Origin: Pseudomonas orientalis
GTDB taxonomy: Bacteria; Pseudomonadota; Gammaproteobacteria; Pseudomonadales; Pseudomonadaceae
DNA length: 64,000 nucleotides
Reading direction: 5' to 3'
Assembly (NCBI RefSeq): GCF_022807995.1
Contig: NZ_CP094351.1
Location: forward strand, 1,581,001-1,645,000
Positions 8,154 through 16,234 of this stretch are shown here, piece after piece. Positions within the stretch are counted from its first letter, which is position 1, and each line of letters opens with the position of its first letter. Position numbers and translations under genes: made by a program. The notes beneath the pieces are model-generated. The model worked only from the letters and a program-made list of their open reading frames with translations. It searched no databases and had not been told where the DNA came from.

Positions 8154-9587
8154 TTAGCTCATCATCCCTTTCACCAGGCGTTCCTGTTCGATCAGCTCAC
8201 GCTGGCGTGCATCGATTCGCGAGGACAACGGGAAGTTGTTGCCGGCGCGGCGTTTGGCAAAATCCAATTGTTGGATGGCTTGCTGGAAATCGCCTACCAA
8301 GGCGAAGTATTCAGCGCGTGCCTGATGCAGGCCAATGATATTGCCCGACAAACCGCGCGTTTCGGCGACCTGATACCACACGTCCGGATCATCCGGGCGC
8401 GACTTGAGCAAGCCATCCAGGGCTTTTTCCGCATCGGCGGTACGGTTTTGTTTGAGCAGCAAGTCGACGCGTACCTGGTTCAGTGGATAGTTGCTGGGGT
8501 ACTGGGTGAGCATACGGTCGGTGCGTTGTTGTGCGTCCGGCATGCGGTTGCTGGTGATGTCCAGTTCGATCTGCGCCAGGTTGTAGGTAATGTCGTTGGG
8601 CGCCTTGGCCAGCAATGGCGCCAGGCTTTCCCGTGCTTCCTTGAGCTGGGTGCCCTTGATCTGGGCGATGGCCAGGCCATAGCGCGCCACATCGTTTTTC
8701 GGGTTCTCGTCCAGCTGTGCCTGGAAGCGCTTGGCCGCGAGGCCTGGCGTGTCTTCGTACTTCAATTGCACCCGCGCGCGGATCAGCTGATAGCGCAGGC
8801 TGTCTTCCTTGCCGCCAGGCTTGGCCTGTTCAGCGCGGTTGCGGGTGTCGGCGATCCGCGATTCGGTCACCGGGTGCGTCAGCAGGAATTCCGGTGGCTT
8901 GGCGTCGAAACGGTACTGGCGCATCAGGCGCTCGAACATGGTGGGCATGGAGCGCGGGTCGTAGCCGGCTTTCTCCAGGTTGACGATACCGATACGGTCG
9001 GCTTCCTGTTCGTTCTGCCTGGAGAACCGGCGCTGCTCCTGGATGGCGGCGGCCTGGGAGCCGGCAATCGCGGCAATGCCCGCATCGCCGGCGCCCGCAG
9101 CGGCAGCAATGATGCCGCCGAGCAGGGCAGCCATCATCGGGATCTGCATGCGCGACTGCGCTTCCACGCCCCGGGCAAAGTGGCGTTGGGACAAGTGCGC
9201 CAATTCGTGGGCCAGCACCGATGCGTATTCACCTTCGGTCTGGGCATTGAGAAACAGGCCGCCATTGACTCCGACGATCCCGCCGGGTGCGGCGAAGGCG
9301 TTGAGTTGCGGGCTGTTGATCAGGATGAATTCCAGGCGTCGGTCGTTGACCTGGCTGGTCTCCACCAGCTTGTACACGCTGGTTTCGACGTAATCCTTGA
9401 GCTGTGGATCATTGAGCTGCGAGACCTGGCCGCGCAGGTAGGCCAGCCATGCGCGACCCAGTTGATATTCCTGCTGAGGCGAGACAATGGCAGAGCTGGC
9501 GTCGCCGAGTGACGGCAGCTCATCAGCGAAGGCCGGAGAGGCCAGCAGGCAGGCCAGCGTCAGCAGGGTAGGGCGCAGAAAAGTCAT
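8154..9587 (-). CDS. bepA: Beta-barrel assembly-enhancing M48 metalloprotease BepA
   Basis: 477 residues from the ATG at 9585-9587; a TTG two codons upstream is less likely because the GAAAGG site fits the ATG. A signal peptide ends near residue 21 (SPAFA). The zinc motif HELAH is at 127-131, and the third ligand lies in NEQEAD. The C-terminal half is a TPR repeat region (from about residue 290). BepA (YfgC) is a periplasmic chaperone/protease that helps LptD maturation and removes stalled BAM substrates. It lies alone on its strand. Confidence 0.9.
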   Translation of the reverse strand: MTFLRPTLLTLACLLASPAFADELPSLGDASSAIVSPQQEYQLGRAWLAYLRGQVSQLNDPQLKDYVETSVYKLVETSQVNDRRLEFILINSPQLNAFAAPGGIVGVNGGLFLNAQTEGEYASVLAHELAHLSQRHFARGVEAQSRMQIPMMAALLGGIIAAAAGAGDAGIAAIAGSQAAAIQEQRRFSRQNEQEADRIGIVNLEKAGYDPRSMPTMFERLMRQYRFDAKPPEFLLTHPVTESRIADTRNRAEQAKPGGKEDSLRYQLIRARVQLKYEDTPGLAAKRFQAQLDENPKNDVARYGLAIAQIKGTQLKEARESLAPLLAKAPNDITYNLAQIELDITSNRMPDAQQRTDRMLTQYPSNYPLNQVRVDLLLKQNRTADAEKALDGLLKSRPDDPDVWYQVAETRGLSGNIIGLHQARAEYFALVGDFQQAIQQLDFAKRRAGNNFPLSSRIDARQRELIEQERLVKGMMS

Positions 9588-9682
9588 GCACAAAGCCTTT
9601 CGACAAAGAGCTTACTGTAGCCGGACACTGAGCTTGGGACCAGATATTCTAAGCCGCTCAAATGTTTGCTTGGAGTAACACC

Positions 9683-9922
9683 ATGACCGACGCTGTTGCC
9701 TTTGACGCCGAACTCGATGCCAGCGGTCTCAATTGCCCGCTGCCCTTGCTCAAGGCCAAGCTGGAACTCAACCAACTGGCCAGCGGTGCCGTGCTCAAGG
9801 TCATCGCCACCGACGCTGGTTCCCAGCGAGATTTCCGCACCTTCGCCAGGCTGGCTGGCCACACACTGGTCCAGGAAGAAGAGGCTGCCGGTGTGTATCG
9901 CTACTGGTTGCGCAAGGCCTGA
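9683..9922 (+). CDS. TusA/SirA-family sulfur-carrier protein
   Basis: 79 residues from ATG 9683, with TGGAG upstream. The family signature LDASGLNCPLPLLKAK puts the active cysteine at residue 18 in a CPxP motif. TusA-like proteins carry persulfide sulfur in the cytoplasm. In P. aeruginosa a TusA-like gene sits in the equivalent place near bcp and dapA (PA1006) and has been linked to molybdenum homeostasis and nitrate respiration; carrying that role over is inference. It is divergent from bepA and convergent with bcp. Confidence 0.88.
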   Translation: MTDAVAFDAELDASGLNCPLPLLKAKLELNQLASGAVLKVIATDAGSQRDFRTFARLAGHTLVQEEEAAGVYRYWLRKA

Positions 9923-9940
9923 TGGTCTTGTAAGCCCAGG

Positions 9941-10414
9941 TCAGGCCTTGTTCAGCGCCTGCGCCGCCGCCAGAACCGCGTCCACGTGCCCCGGTACTTT
10001 CACGCCGCGCCACTCCTGACGCAGTACACCTTCGCTGTCGATCAGAAAGGTGCTGCGATCCACGCCCAGGTATTCCTTGCCGTAGAGCTTCTTGAGCTTG
10101 ATCACATCAAACAGCTGGCACACCGCCTCGTCCTTGTCGCTGATCAGCTCGAAGGGGAATGCCTGCTTGGCCCTGAAATTCTCATGAGACTTCACGCTGT
10201 CACGCGATACGCCAAACACCTCAGTGTTGGCGGCCCTGAACGCTTCATGTTGATCTCGAAAACCTTGGCCCTGAGTGGTGCAGCCCGGCGTGCTGTCCTT
10301 GGGGTAGAAGTAGATCACCACCTGTTTGCCCTTAAGGGCCGCAAGGCTGAAAGTCTGGCCGCTGGTGGCCTGGGCTTCGAAATCGGCTACTGGTGTGTCG
10401 ATGGCTACCGGCAT
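9941..10414 (-). CDS. bcp: Thioredoxin-dependent peroxiredoxin Bcp (PrxQ type)
   Basis: 157 residues with the AhpC/TSA fold. The peroxidatic Cys45 is in YPKDSTPGCTTQ. The resolving cysteine that E. coli Bcp has at position 50 is Gln here (GCTTQGQGF), so the enzyme probably works as a 1-Cys type or uses another cysteine such as that in EAVCQLF. The family reduces hydroperoxides in the cytoplasm. It is downstream of gcvR by 10 bp on the same strand, likely in one transcript. Confidence 0.93.
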   Translation of the reverse strand: MPVAIDTPVADFEAQATSGQTFSLAALKGKQVVIYFYPKDSTPGCTTQGQGFRDQHEAFRAANTEVFGVSRDSVKSHENFRAKQAFPFELISDKDEAVCQLFDVIKLKKLYGKEYLGVDRSTFLIDSEGVLRQEWRGVKVPGHVDAVLAAAQALNKA

Positions 10415-10424
10415 GGGTACGTCC

Positions 10425-10985
10425 TTACATGGGGTTCTGTGGGCGCCAAGGTTCGATCAGCGCGTCAAGGTTCAGGGCGTCGGCGAAGTCCAGGAACTGA
10501 TCGCGCAGCCAACTGATTTGCACGCCGGCAGGCAACGTCACGGTGAAGGTCGCGTTGAGCATGGTGCCGCCTGTCTGGGGCGCCTGATAGGTGTCGCAGG
10601 TCAGGTTTTCCAGGTCGACGTTATGGTCGATAAAGAACTGGCACAACTCGTTGACGATGTCCGAGCGGTAGGCCGAGCTGACATACGCCACATAAGGCAG
10701 GGCCTGCGGGCGATTTTCCAGGGCGGCGCTGCGCACGACGTTGACGGTGAAATCGTGTTTCTTGGCCAGGCCCGGCAGGCTGGTCTCAAGACGCGCGAGG
10801 GCGTCCCAACTGCCGGAAATCTGCAGCACCAGCGCGCTGCACTCGCCATGGCGGGTCAGGCGCGAGGTCACCACGGCGCAGCGGTTCTCATGGCTGGCGC
10901 GGCACAGGACGTTGGTCAGCTCCATGGGGTTGGCGCCGAGGGCACTGATAACAAGGAATTGTTCGCGAACTGTGGGGGTGGACAT
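10425..10985 (-). CDS. gcvR: Glycine cleavage system repressor-like ACT protein GcvR
   Basis: 186 residues with two ACT-type halves: an N-terminal one starting REQFLVISALGANPMELTNVL, and a second covering PYVAYVSSAYRSDIVNELCQFF onward. No DNA-binding domain is seen, in line with E. coli GcvR, which acts by binding GcvA in a glycine-dependent way. Location between dapA and bcp is conserved in Pseudomonas. The regulatory target here is inferred from family membership. Confidence 0.88.
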   Translation of the reverse strand: MSTPTVREQFLVISALGANPMELTNVLCRASHENRCAVVTSRLTRHGECSALVLQISGSWDALARLETSLPGLAKKHDFTVNVVRSAALENRPQALPYVAYVSSAYRSDIVNELCQFFIDHNVDLENLTCDTYQAPQTGGTMLNATFTVTLPAGVQISWLRDQFLDFADALNLDALIEPWRPQNPM

Positions 10986-11247
10986 GCAGCCTTCCTAAAG
11001 CGATGAGCGGTCGATACCGGCAGAGCTGTATCGATCAAAGGATCAAGGGTAGCGAAAACCATCGCCAAGGGCTAGGAGGTGGCGTTTTCATTGCGTGAAC
11101 GACCTGCTTCAGGCGTTGCTTTGACACAATGATGGCATTGCCCATCGTTTAGTTGCGTCAGAACGCATCCTCGCACGGTACTTCGCTTGTACAAGCATCT
11201 TGGCGCCAGTACCATTACGGCTCTCTTTTTCCGGCAGGAGCGGTTGC

Positions 11248-12126
11248 ATGATTGCGGGCAGTATGGTGGCACTGGTCACACCCATGGATGCACAAGGTCA
11301 TCTCGACTGGGACAGCCTGGGCAAACTGGTGGACTTCCACCTGCAAGAAGGCACCAACGCCATCGTGGCCGTCGGCACCACCGGTGAGTCGGCCACCCTC
11401 GACGTGGAAGAACACATCCAGGTGATCGAGTTCGTGGTCAAGCGCGTTGCGGGCCGCATCGCCGTGATCGCCGGTACGGGCGCCAACTCGACGCGTGAAG
11501 CGATCGAATTGACCAGGAATGCCAAAAGGGCCGGCGCCGACGCCTGCCTGCTGGTGACGCCTTACTACAACAAGCCGACCCAGGAAGGCCTGTACCAGCA
11601 CTTCAAAGCCATCGCCGAAGCCGTCCAGATCCCGCAGATCCTCTATAACGTACCGGGTCGTACCGCGTGCGATATGAAGGCCGAGACCGTGATTCGCCTG
11701 TCCACCGTGCCGAACATCATCGGCATCAAGGAAGCCACTGGCGACCTGCAACGCGCCAAGGACATCCTGGCCGGTGTCAGCAGCGACTTCCTGTTGTACT
11801 CCGGTGACGACGCCACTGCCGTGGAACTGATCCTGCTGGGCGGCAAAGGCAATATCAGCGTGACCGCCAACGTCGCCCCGCGTGCCATGAGCGACCTGTG
11901 CGCCGCCGCCATTGCCGGTGATGCCGTGACCGCACGCGCGATCCACGAGAAGCTGATGCCGCTCAACAAGACACTGTTTATCGAATCCAACCCTATTCCC
12001 GTGAAGTGGGCGCTGACTGAAATGGGCATGATGCCGGACGGTATCCGTCTGCCGCTCACCCGTCTCAGCGAAACCTTTCACGAACCGCTGCGACAGGCCC
12101 TGCGCCAGTCCGGCGTCCTGGTTTAA
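11248..12126 (+). CDS. dapA: 4-hydroxy-tetrahydrodipicolinate synthase
   Basis: 292 residues from ATG 11248, chosen because CAGGAG lies at 11235-11240 and the protein then starts [13 protein letters not shown] as in known DapA. The Schiff-base lysine is Lys161 (GIKEATG), with Tyr133 and Arg138 in LYNVPGRT and the TTGES loop near 44-48. It condenses pyruvate with aspartate semialdehyde in the lysine/diaminopimelate pathway. It starts the run dapA-bamC-MBL-purC, separated from bamC by only 17 bp. Confidence 0.97.
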   Translation: MIAGSMVALVTPMDAQGHLDWDSLGKLVDFHLQEGTNAIVAVGTTGESATLDVEEHIQVIEFVVKRVAGRIAVIAGTGANSTREAIELTRNAKRAGADACLLVTPYYNKPTQEGLYQHFKAIAEAVQIPQILYNVPGRTACDMKAETVIRLSTVPNIIGIKEATGDLQRAKDILAGVSSDFLLYSGDDATAVELILLGGKGNISVTANVAPRAMSDLCAAAIAGDAVTARAIHEKLMPLNKTLFIESNPIPVKWALTEMGMMPDGIRLPLTRLSETFHEPLRQALRQSGVLV

Positions 12127-12143
12127 TTGAGGAAGCACTACGC

Positions 12144-13259
12144 ATGAAGCGATTGGCCGGACTTTCCGCACTTGCCTTGATTATCTCCAGCACCAGTGGC
12201 TGCGGTTGGGTATGGGGCCCGGAAGGCTACTTCCGTGACCGCGGCAGCGATTATCTTGAAGCGCAAGCCACCAAACCGATGCAACTGCCGCCTGACGTGA
12301 ACGTGGCCAAGCGTCTCGACCCGCTGCTGCCGATTCCGCGCAATGTGGCCGACGACACCGTCAAGGGCGAGTACGTAGTGCCACGCCCGCAGCCGATCAC
12401 GGCAGTGGCCGATGCCAGCGACTACAGTCTGCAAAAAAGCGGCGACAACCGCTGGATCGTGGCGCAGCGCCCACCTGCCGAAGTCTGGCCGGTGGCGGTG
12501 CAGTTCTTCCAGGACAACGGTTTTCGCATCGACGAGCAGCGCCCGCAAACCGGTGAGTTCACCACGGCGTGGCAGCAGGGCCGTGAGTTGTCCGCCAACA
12601 TGGCCCAGCGCCTGCTGGCCGGCGGTGTAGCCGCCGACAGTGAAGCCCGTGTGCGTGTGCGCATCGAGCCAGGCGTACAGCGCAATACCAGTGAAGTGTA
12701 TGTGGTCAGCGCCGAGCGCCCTGCCGGCAGCACGGCCAACGTCGATTTCACGCCGCGCTCGGTCAATACCGGTGTCGACGCCGCGCTGGTCGATGAGATG
12801 CTGGCCAGCATGAGCCGTATCTCCGAGAAGGGCGGCTCGGTTTCCCTGCTCGCCGCACGTGATTACGACACCCCTAGCCGCGTCAGCCTCACCGAAGATG
12901 GCAGCGGCAACGTGGTACTGAACCTGGGTGAAGACCTCGACCGTGCCTGGGCGAGCGTAGGTCGCGCGTTGGAGCAGGGCCCTTGGCGCGTTGAGGACAT
13001 CAACCGCAGCCTGGGCCTGTACTACATCAACGTGGCTGAAAAGGCCGAGAAAAAAGATGACGAGCCAGGTTTCTTCGGCAAATTGTTCGGCAGCCAGCCG
13101 ACCAAGGAAGAAGTCGAGACCCGCGCCGAGCGTTACCAGGTTCGTTTGAGCAAGGTTGGCGAGAGCGTGCAAGTCACCGTCGAGAAGAACATCAACACCG
13201 TCGCGCCGGCTGAAACAGCGCGCAAAGTGTTGGGCGTGATTCAGGACAACCTGGGCTGA
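12144..13259 (+). CDS. bamC: Outer-membrane protein assembly lipoprotein BamC
   Basis: 371 residues with a lipoprotein signal ending at Cys20 (ISSTSGC). Downstream is the unstructured N-terminal region rich in PQPITAV, followed by two helix-grip domains, including KGGSVSLLAARDYDTPSRVSL. BamC (NlpB) is the lipoprotein subunit of the BAM complex that inserts beta-barrels in the outer membrane. The dapA-bamC order is conserved in gamma-proteobacteria. Confidence 0.93.
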   Translation: MKRLAGLSALALIISSTSGCGWVWGPEGYFRDRGSDYLEAQATKPMQLPPDVNVAKRLDPLLPIPRNVADDTVKGEYVVPRPQPITAVADASDYSLQKSGDNRWIVAQRPPAEVWPVAVQFFQDNGFRIDEQRPQTGEFTTAWQQGRELSANMAQRLLAGGVAADSEARVRVRIEPGVQRNTSEVYVVSAERPAGSTANVDFTPRSVNTGVDAALVDEMLASMSRISEKGGSVSLLAARDYDTPSRVSLTEDGSGNVVLNLGEDLDRAWASVGRALEQGPWRVEDINRSLGLYYINVAEKAEKKDDEPGFFGKLFGSQPTKEEVETRAERYQVRLSKVGESVQVTVEKNINTVAPAETARKVLGVIQDNLG

Positions 13260-13263
13260 TCCG

Positions 13264-14022
13264 ATGCGTTTTGCTGTTCTCGGTAGCGGTAGCCAAGGGA
13301 ACGGCACGCTGGTCGCCCATGACGACACTTACATATTGGTAGATTGTGGTTTCTCGTTAAGGGAAACCGAGCGGCGCCTGCTGCGCCTGAGGGTTCACCC
13401 CGCGCAGCTGAGCGCGATCCTGGTGACCCACGAACATGCCGACCACGTGCATGGCGTGGGTTTGCTGTCTCGGCGCTACAATCTTCCGGTGTACTTGAGT
13501 CGCGGCACGTTGCGCGGGATGCGCAAACCCATTGAACCCGCAGGTTTCCTGGCCGGTGGCGAGCAACTGCAGATCGGTGCGCTGAGCATCAGTGTCGTCA
13601 CAGTCGCTCACGACGCCCAGGAGCCGACGCAATATGTATTCAGCGACGGCGAGCGACGCCTGGGCGTGCTCACCGACCTGGGTTCCTACTGCGCGAAGGT
13701 GCTGGACGGTTACCGCGACCTCGATGCCTTGATGATCGAGTCCAACCACTGCCGAGACTTGCTGGCTCGTGGTCATTACCCCTACTTTCTCAAGCAGCGG
13801 GTGGGCGGCGAACTGGGCCATTTGAACAACCACCAGGCGGCGTACCTGGTGTATGAGTTGGGCTGGCAAGACCTGCAACATCTGGTCCTGGCTCACCTCA
13901 GCAGCAAGAACAACCTGCCGACGCTTGCCCGGCAATGTTTTGTCGACACCCTCGGGTGCGACCCGGACTGGCTGCAACTGGCCGATCAAGATTCAGGGCT
14001 CGACTGGCGCCACATCGCCTAG
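13264..14022 (+). CDS. MBL-fold metallohydrolase (YycJ/VicX-like)
   Basis: 252 residues, four bases after bamC. The metal-binding signature is intact: THEHADH with His56, His58, Asp60 and His61, plus His in TVAHDAQEP and the terminal block LVLAHLSSKNN. It resembles YycJ/VicX-type cytoplasmic hydrolases, some of which act as 5' to 3' exonucleases. The substrate is unknown. Position between bamC and purC is shared with other Pseudomonas. Confidence 0.88.
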   Translation: MRFAVLGSGSQGNGTLVAHDDTYILVDCGFSLRETERRLLRLRVHPAQLSAILVTHEHADHVHGVGLLSRRYNLPVYLSRGTLRGMRKPIEPAGFLAGGEQLQIGALSISVVTVAHDAQEPTQYVFSDGERRLGVLTDLGSYCAKVLDGYRDLDALMIESNHCRDLLARGHYPYFLKQRVGGELGHLNNHQAAYLVYELGWQDLQHLVLAHLSSKNNLPTLARQCFVDTLGCDPDWLQLADQDSGLDWRHIA

Positions 14023-14049
14023 CCCACCTCACTCAAAGCGGAGCCCATC

Positions 14050-14763
14050 ATGGAAAAACGTGAAGAACTCTACCGCGGCAAAGCCAAGTCGGTGTACAAG
14101 ACCGATGACGCCAACCGCCTGATCCTGCTGTTTCGCAACGACACCTCGGCGTTCGACGGCAAGCGCATCGAACAGCTTGATCGCAAAGGCATGGTGAACA
14201 ACAAGTTCAACGCCTTCATCATGCAGAAGCTCGAAGAAGCCGGCGTTCCGACCCAATTCGACAAACTGCTGGGCGATAACGAATGCCTGGTCAAGAAGCT
14301 CGACATGATCCCGGTCGAATGCGTCGTGCGCAACTACGCCGCCGGCAGCCTGGTCAAGCGCCTGGGTGTGGAAGAGGGCCTCAAGCTCAACCCGTACACC
14401 TTCGAACTGTTCCTGAAGGACGACGCCAAGGGCGACCCGTTCATCAACGAATCCCACGTCGTGGCGTTCGGCTGGGGTACCGCTGAACAATTGGCGCGCA
14501 TGAAAGAGTTGTCCCTCAAGGTCAACGACGTGCTGAGCAAACTGTTCGACGACGCAGGCCTCTTGCTGGTGGACTTCAAGCTGGAGTTTGGCGTGTTCCA
14601 CGACGGCTCCATCGTTCTGGGCGACGAATTCAGCCCGGACGGCTGCCGCCTGTGGGACAAGGACACCAAGAAGAAGATGGACAAAGACCGCTTCCGCCAG
14701 GGCCTCGGTGACGTGATCGAAGCCTACGAAGAAGTCGCCCAGCGCCTCGGCGTACCGCTTTAA
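14050..14763 (+). CDS. purC: Phosphoribosylaminoimidazole-succinocarboxamide synthase (SAICAR synthetase)
   Basis: 237 residues, the expected size. Family blocks include [13 protein letters not shown] at the N-terminus, [18 protein letters not shown] in the middle and [15 protein letters not shown] near the end. PurC joins CAIR and aspartate with ATP in purine biosynthesis. It is the last gene of the run before tRNA-Ser. Confidence 0.97.
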   Translation: MEKREELYRGKAKSVYKTDDANRLILLFRNDTSAFDGKRIEQLDRKGMVNNKFNAFIMQKLEEAGVPTQFDKLLGDNECLVKKLDMIPVECVVRNYAAGSLVKRLGVEEGLKLNPYTFELFLKDDAKGDPFINESHVVAFGWGTAEQLARMKELSLKVNDVLSKLFDDAGLLLVDFKLEFGVFHDGSIVLGDEFSPDGCRLWDKDTKKKMDKDRFRQGLGDVIEAYEEVAQRLGVPL

Positions 14764-14808
14764 TCAACGCAAGCATCTGATAGCACGGAAAAAAATCGCT
14801 TCGGCGCT

Positions 14809-14836
14809 TTGCATCCTCGAATCATGCTGTTATGAT
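14809..14836 (+). promoter_or_regulatory. Sigma-70 promoter of tRNA-Ser
   Basis: TTGCAT at 14809-14814 and TATGAT at 14831-14836 are separated by 16 bases. Transcription would begin a few bases before the mature tRNA end at 14847. Confidence 0.65.
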
Positions 14837-14846
14837 GCGCGCCGTT

Positions 14847-14936
14847 GGAGAGATGCCAGAGTGGCCGAATGGGACGGATTCGAAATCCGTTGTACCTTCA
14901 CCGGTACCTAGGGTTCGAATCCCTATCTCTCCGCCA
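14847..14936 (+). tRNA. tRNA-Ser (anticodon CGA)
   Basis: A 90-base class II tRNA. The acceptor stem pairs GGAGAGA with TCTCTCC, the anticodon stem ACGGA/TCCGT encloses CGA, a long variable arm follows, the T-loop is GGTTCGAATCC, and the 3' CCA is encoded. It has its own promoter and terminator. No integrase or repeated 3' end marks an inserted element at this tRNA. Confidence 0.97.
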
Positions 14937-14943
14937 TTACATG

Positions 14944-14979
14944 AAAAAGCCCCGTAGCTGAATAAGCTACGGGGCTTTT
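14944..14979. terminator. Rho-independent terminator after tRNA-Ser
   Basis: AAAAAGCCCCGTAGCT pairs with AGCTACGGGGCTTTT around GAATA, immediately after the tRNA 3' end. A and T tracts on both sides suggest it also stops relBE transcription coming from the right. Confidence 0.9.
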
Positions 14980-15014
14980 CCGTTTGGGGCGTCTTTTGGG
15001 CTATCACCCCACGG

Positions 15015-15302
15015 TTAGCTCAAGCGGTCAGTCGCCTTCCGATACGCTTGATCATGCTCCCGCTTATCCACGGCCACCACGACGACGGTAATTTCCTGAT
15101 CGATCACTTGATAGACCAGCCTGTAACCGCTACTGCGTAATTTGATCTTGTAGCAGTCAGGGAGTCCATGCAGGCGATTGGCTTCATTGCGGGGATTGTT
15201 CAGAATCTTCGCCAGCTTCTTCTTGAACTGCTGACGAAGGGTGTCGCCGAGTTTTTGCCATTCCTTCAATGCGCGCGCATCAAAATCAAGGCTATAGGTC
15301 AT
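15015..15302 (-). CDS. relE: RelE/ParE-superfamily toxin
   Basis: 95 residues with the RelE fold text: FDARALKEWQKLGDTLRQQFKKKL, then LHGLPDCYKIKLRSSGYRLVYQVID and the closing VVVVAVDKREHDQAYRKA. The Arg/Lys/Tyr set typical of ribosome-dependent mRNA interferases is present. It overlaps the antitoxin gene by 11 bp and follows it, so it is made coupled to the antitoxin. Activity is inferred from family. Confidence 0.9.
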   Translation of the reverse strand: MTYSLDFDARALKEWQKLGDTLRQQFKKKLAKILNNPRNEANRLHGLPDCYKIKLRSSGYRLVYQVIDQEITVVVVAVDKREHDQAYRKATDRLS

Positions 15303-15531
15303 CTAACGAAACCTTCACTCGCTGGGGAGATGCCAAGCGTTCACGTACGGTGGCCATCAAGGCTTCATCTTCCTCCGTCATCAGCACAGGCTTAAATGGC
15401 AGCTGACCACGCTCGGCTACGTACTGCAGCGCCTGACGCATCAGCTCAGAGGGCGTGACGCCGAGCTTCTCCAATTCGAGGTAGGCGCGAGCTTTCAGGT
15501 CGTCATCAATACGAACGTTGATAGATGCCAT
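15292..15531 (-). CDS. relB: RelB-type antitoxin (ribbon-helix-helix)
   Basis: 79 residues from the ATG at 15529-15531 (MASINVRIDDDLKARAYLEL). The N-terminal ribbon-helix-helix would bind DNA and the acidic C-terminal tail would wrap RelE. The reading frame is open 31 codons further upstream, but the palindrome at 15547-15566 lies there and is better read as the operator. It forms an operon with the toxin gene. Confidence 0.88.
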   Translation of the reverse strand: MASINVRIDDDLKARAYLELEKLGVTPSELMRQALQYVAERGQLPFKPVLMTEEDEALMATVRERLASPQRVKVSLDDL

Positions 15532-15546
15532 GGGAAAGGTCCTCGT

Positions 15547-15566
15547 GTAATGACGTTGGTCATTAC
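15547..15566. promoter_or_regulatory. Probable relBE operator palindrome
   Basis: A perfect 8-bp inverted repeat, GTAATGAC and GTCATTAC, with a 4-base centre (GTTG), starting 15 bp upstream of relB. Ribbon-helix-helix antitoxins autoregulate through such sites. Confidence 0.65.
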
Positions 15567-15633
15567 ATTGAGTCAGATGCGTCCCTTTGGCAAGTCTGTC
15601 TGGACATACGGCAATCGCTTTCATTCGTTGACC

Positions 15634-15762
15634 CTACTTTTTTCCCTTCGGTTTTGCTGACGGCTTTTTATCCGTTTCCTTAACCGTCTCTCTTGGCCTT
15701 TTCTTTGCCTCACCCTCTGTCACGTATTCCCCTGTGACCGCATCTCGATATCTCGTTGGCAT
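15634..15762 (-). CDS. Small basic protein, 42 residues, function unknown
   Basis: An ORF from the ATG complementary to 15760-15762 to a TAG at 15634-15636. An excellent ribosome site (GGGAG, six bases before the ATG) supports translation. The protein begins MPTRYRDAVTGEYVTEGEAK and ends in a lysine/proline-rich tail (KKPSAKPKGKK). The DAVTGEYVT text recurs, as far as I remember, in small unnamed proteins of Pseudomonas and phages. It lies about 100 bp upstream of relB on the same strand. No function can be assigned. Confidence 0.6.
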   Translation of the reverse strand: MPTRYRDAVTGEYVTEGEAKKRPRETVKETDKKPSAKPKGKK

Positions 15763-16010
15763 ATAAGCTCCCTGGCAATAGTCGCCACGTCGGTGACCCT
15801 TTTGAGGCTAGCTCAGAGGCTTACGCACACAAGCTTCACGATGGTCATTCTCGTTACTGGGCTTTTCCAAAATAATTACTGACGATATGCAGGATAGGCA
15901 GTTTCCGAGCAGGGTTGCGTTGGCCGGGGCATCGACAATGGCCAGACGTTGGTGAGGGCAGTCCTTGAACGTGATTTCCCGGCGTCCAAATAACCACCAG
16001 CTCCTGAAAC
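15763..16010. other. Intergenic region, no gene seen
   Basis: About 250 bp upstream of the small ORF, with only short frames lacking ribosome sites (for example a 13-codon frame at 15840). No known RNA or promoter is recognisable. The promoter for the small gene should lie in the left part. Confidence 0.4.
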
Positions 16011-16046
16011 AAAAAAGCCTGCTGAACTCAACGCTCAGCAGGCTTT
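16011..16046. terminator. Rho-independent terminator-like hairpin
   Basis: AGCCTGCTGA pairs with TCAGCAGGCT around a 9-base loop, preceded by six A residues and followed by TT. On the minus strand the A tract gives a proper U tail, so it best fits termination of transcripts coming from the MFS gene to its right. Confidence 0.7.
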
Positions 16047-16179
16047 GTAGTGAGCGGGCTTGCCCCGCGCTGGGCTGCGCAGCGGCCCCAATAAAGACAC
16101 CGCCGAGCCCCAGATAGAATCGAGTCGCCTGGTTTGGGGCGGCTTCGCCACCCAGCGCGGGGCAAGCCCGCTCACTACA
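16046..16179. repeat. 134-bp inverted-repeat element with 29-bp arms
   Basis: The 29-bp sequence starting TGTAGTGAGCGGGCTTGCCC at 16046-16074 returns as its exact reverse complement at 16151-16179. The intervening 76 bp contain a further imperfect pairing (GGGCTGCGCAGCGGCCCC and GGGGCGGCTTCGCCACCC). The arms look REP-like but differ from the two REPIN families found elsewhere in the window. Confidence 0.85.
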
Positions 16180-16234
16180 GGGAGCATTTTCAGACTCTGA
16201 AAGTTGTGTGGATACCTATGCCAGTGGGCACCTG

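Noticed and set aside
8118..9512. 464-codon plus-strand frame across bepA
   Set aside because: Antisense to BepA with its HELAH and TPR region; no family match in this frame.
12138..13328. 396-codon minus-strand frame across bamC
   Set aside because: Shadow of bamC; composition is of the reverse-complement type.
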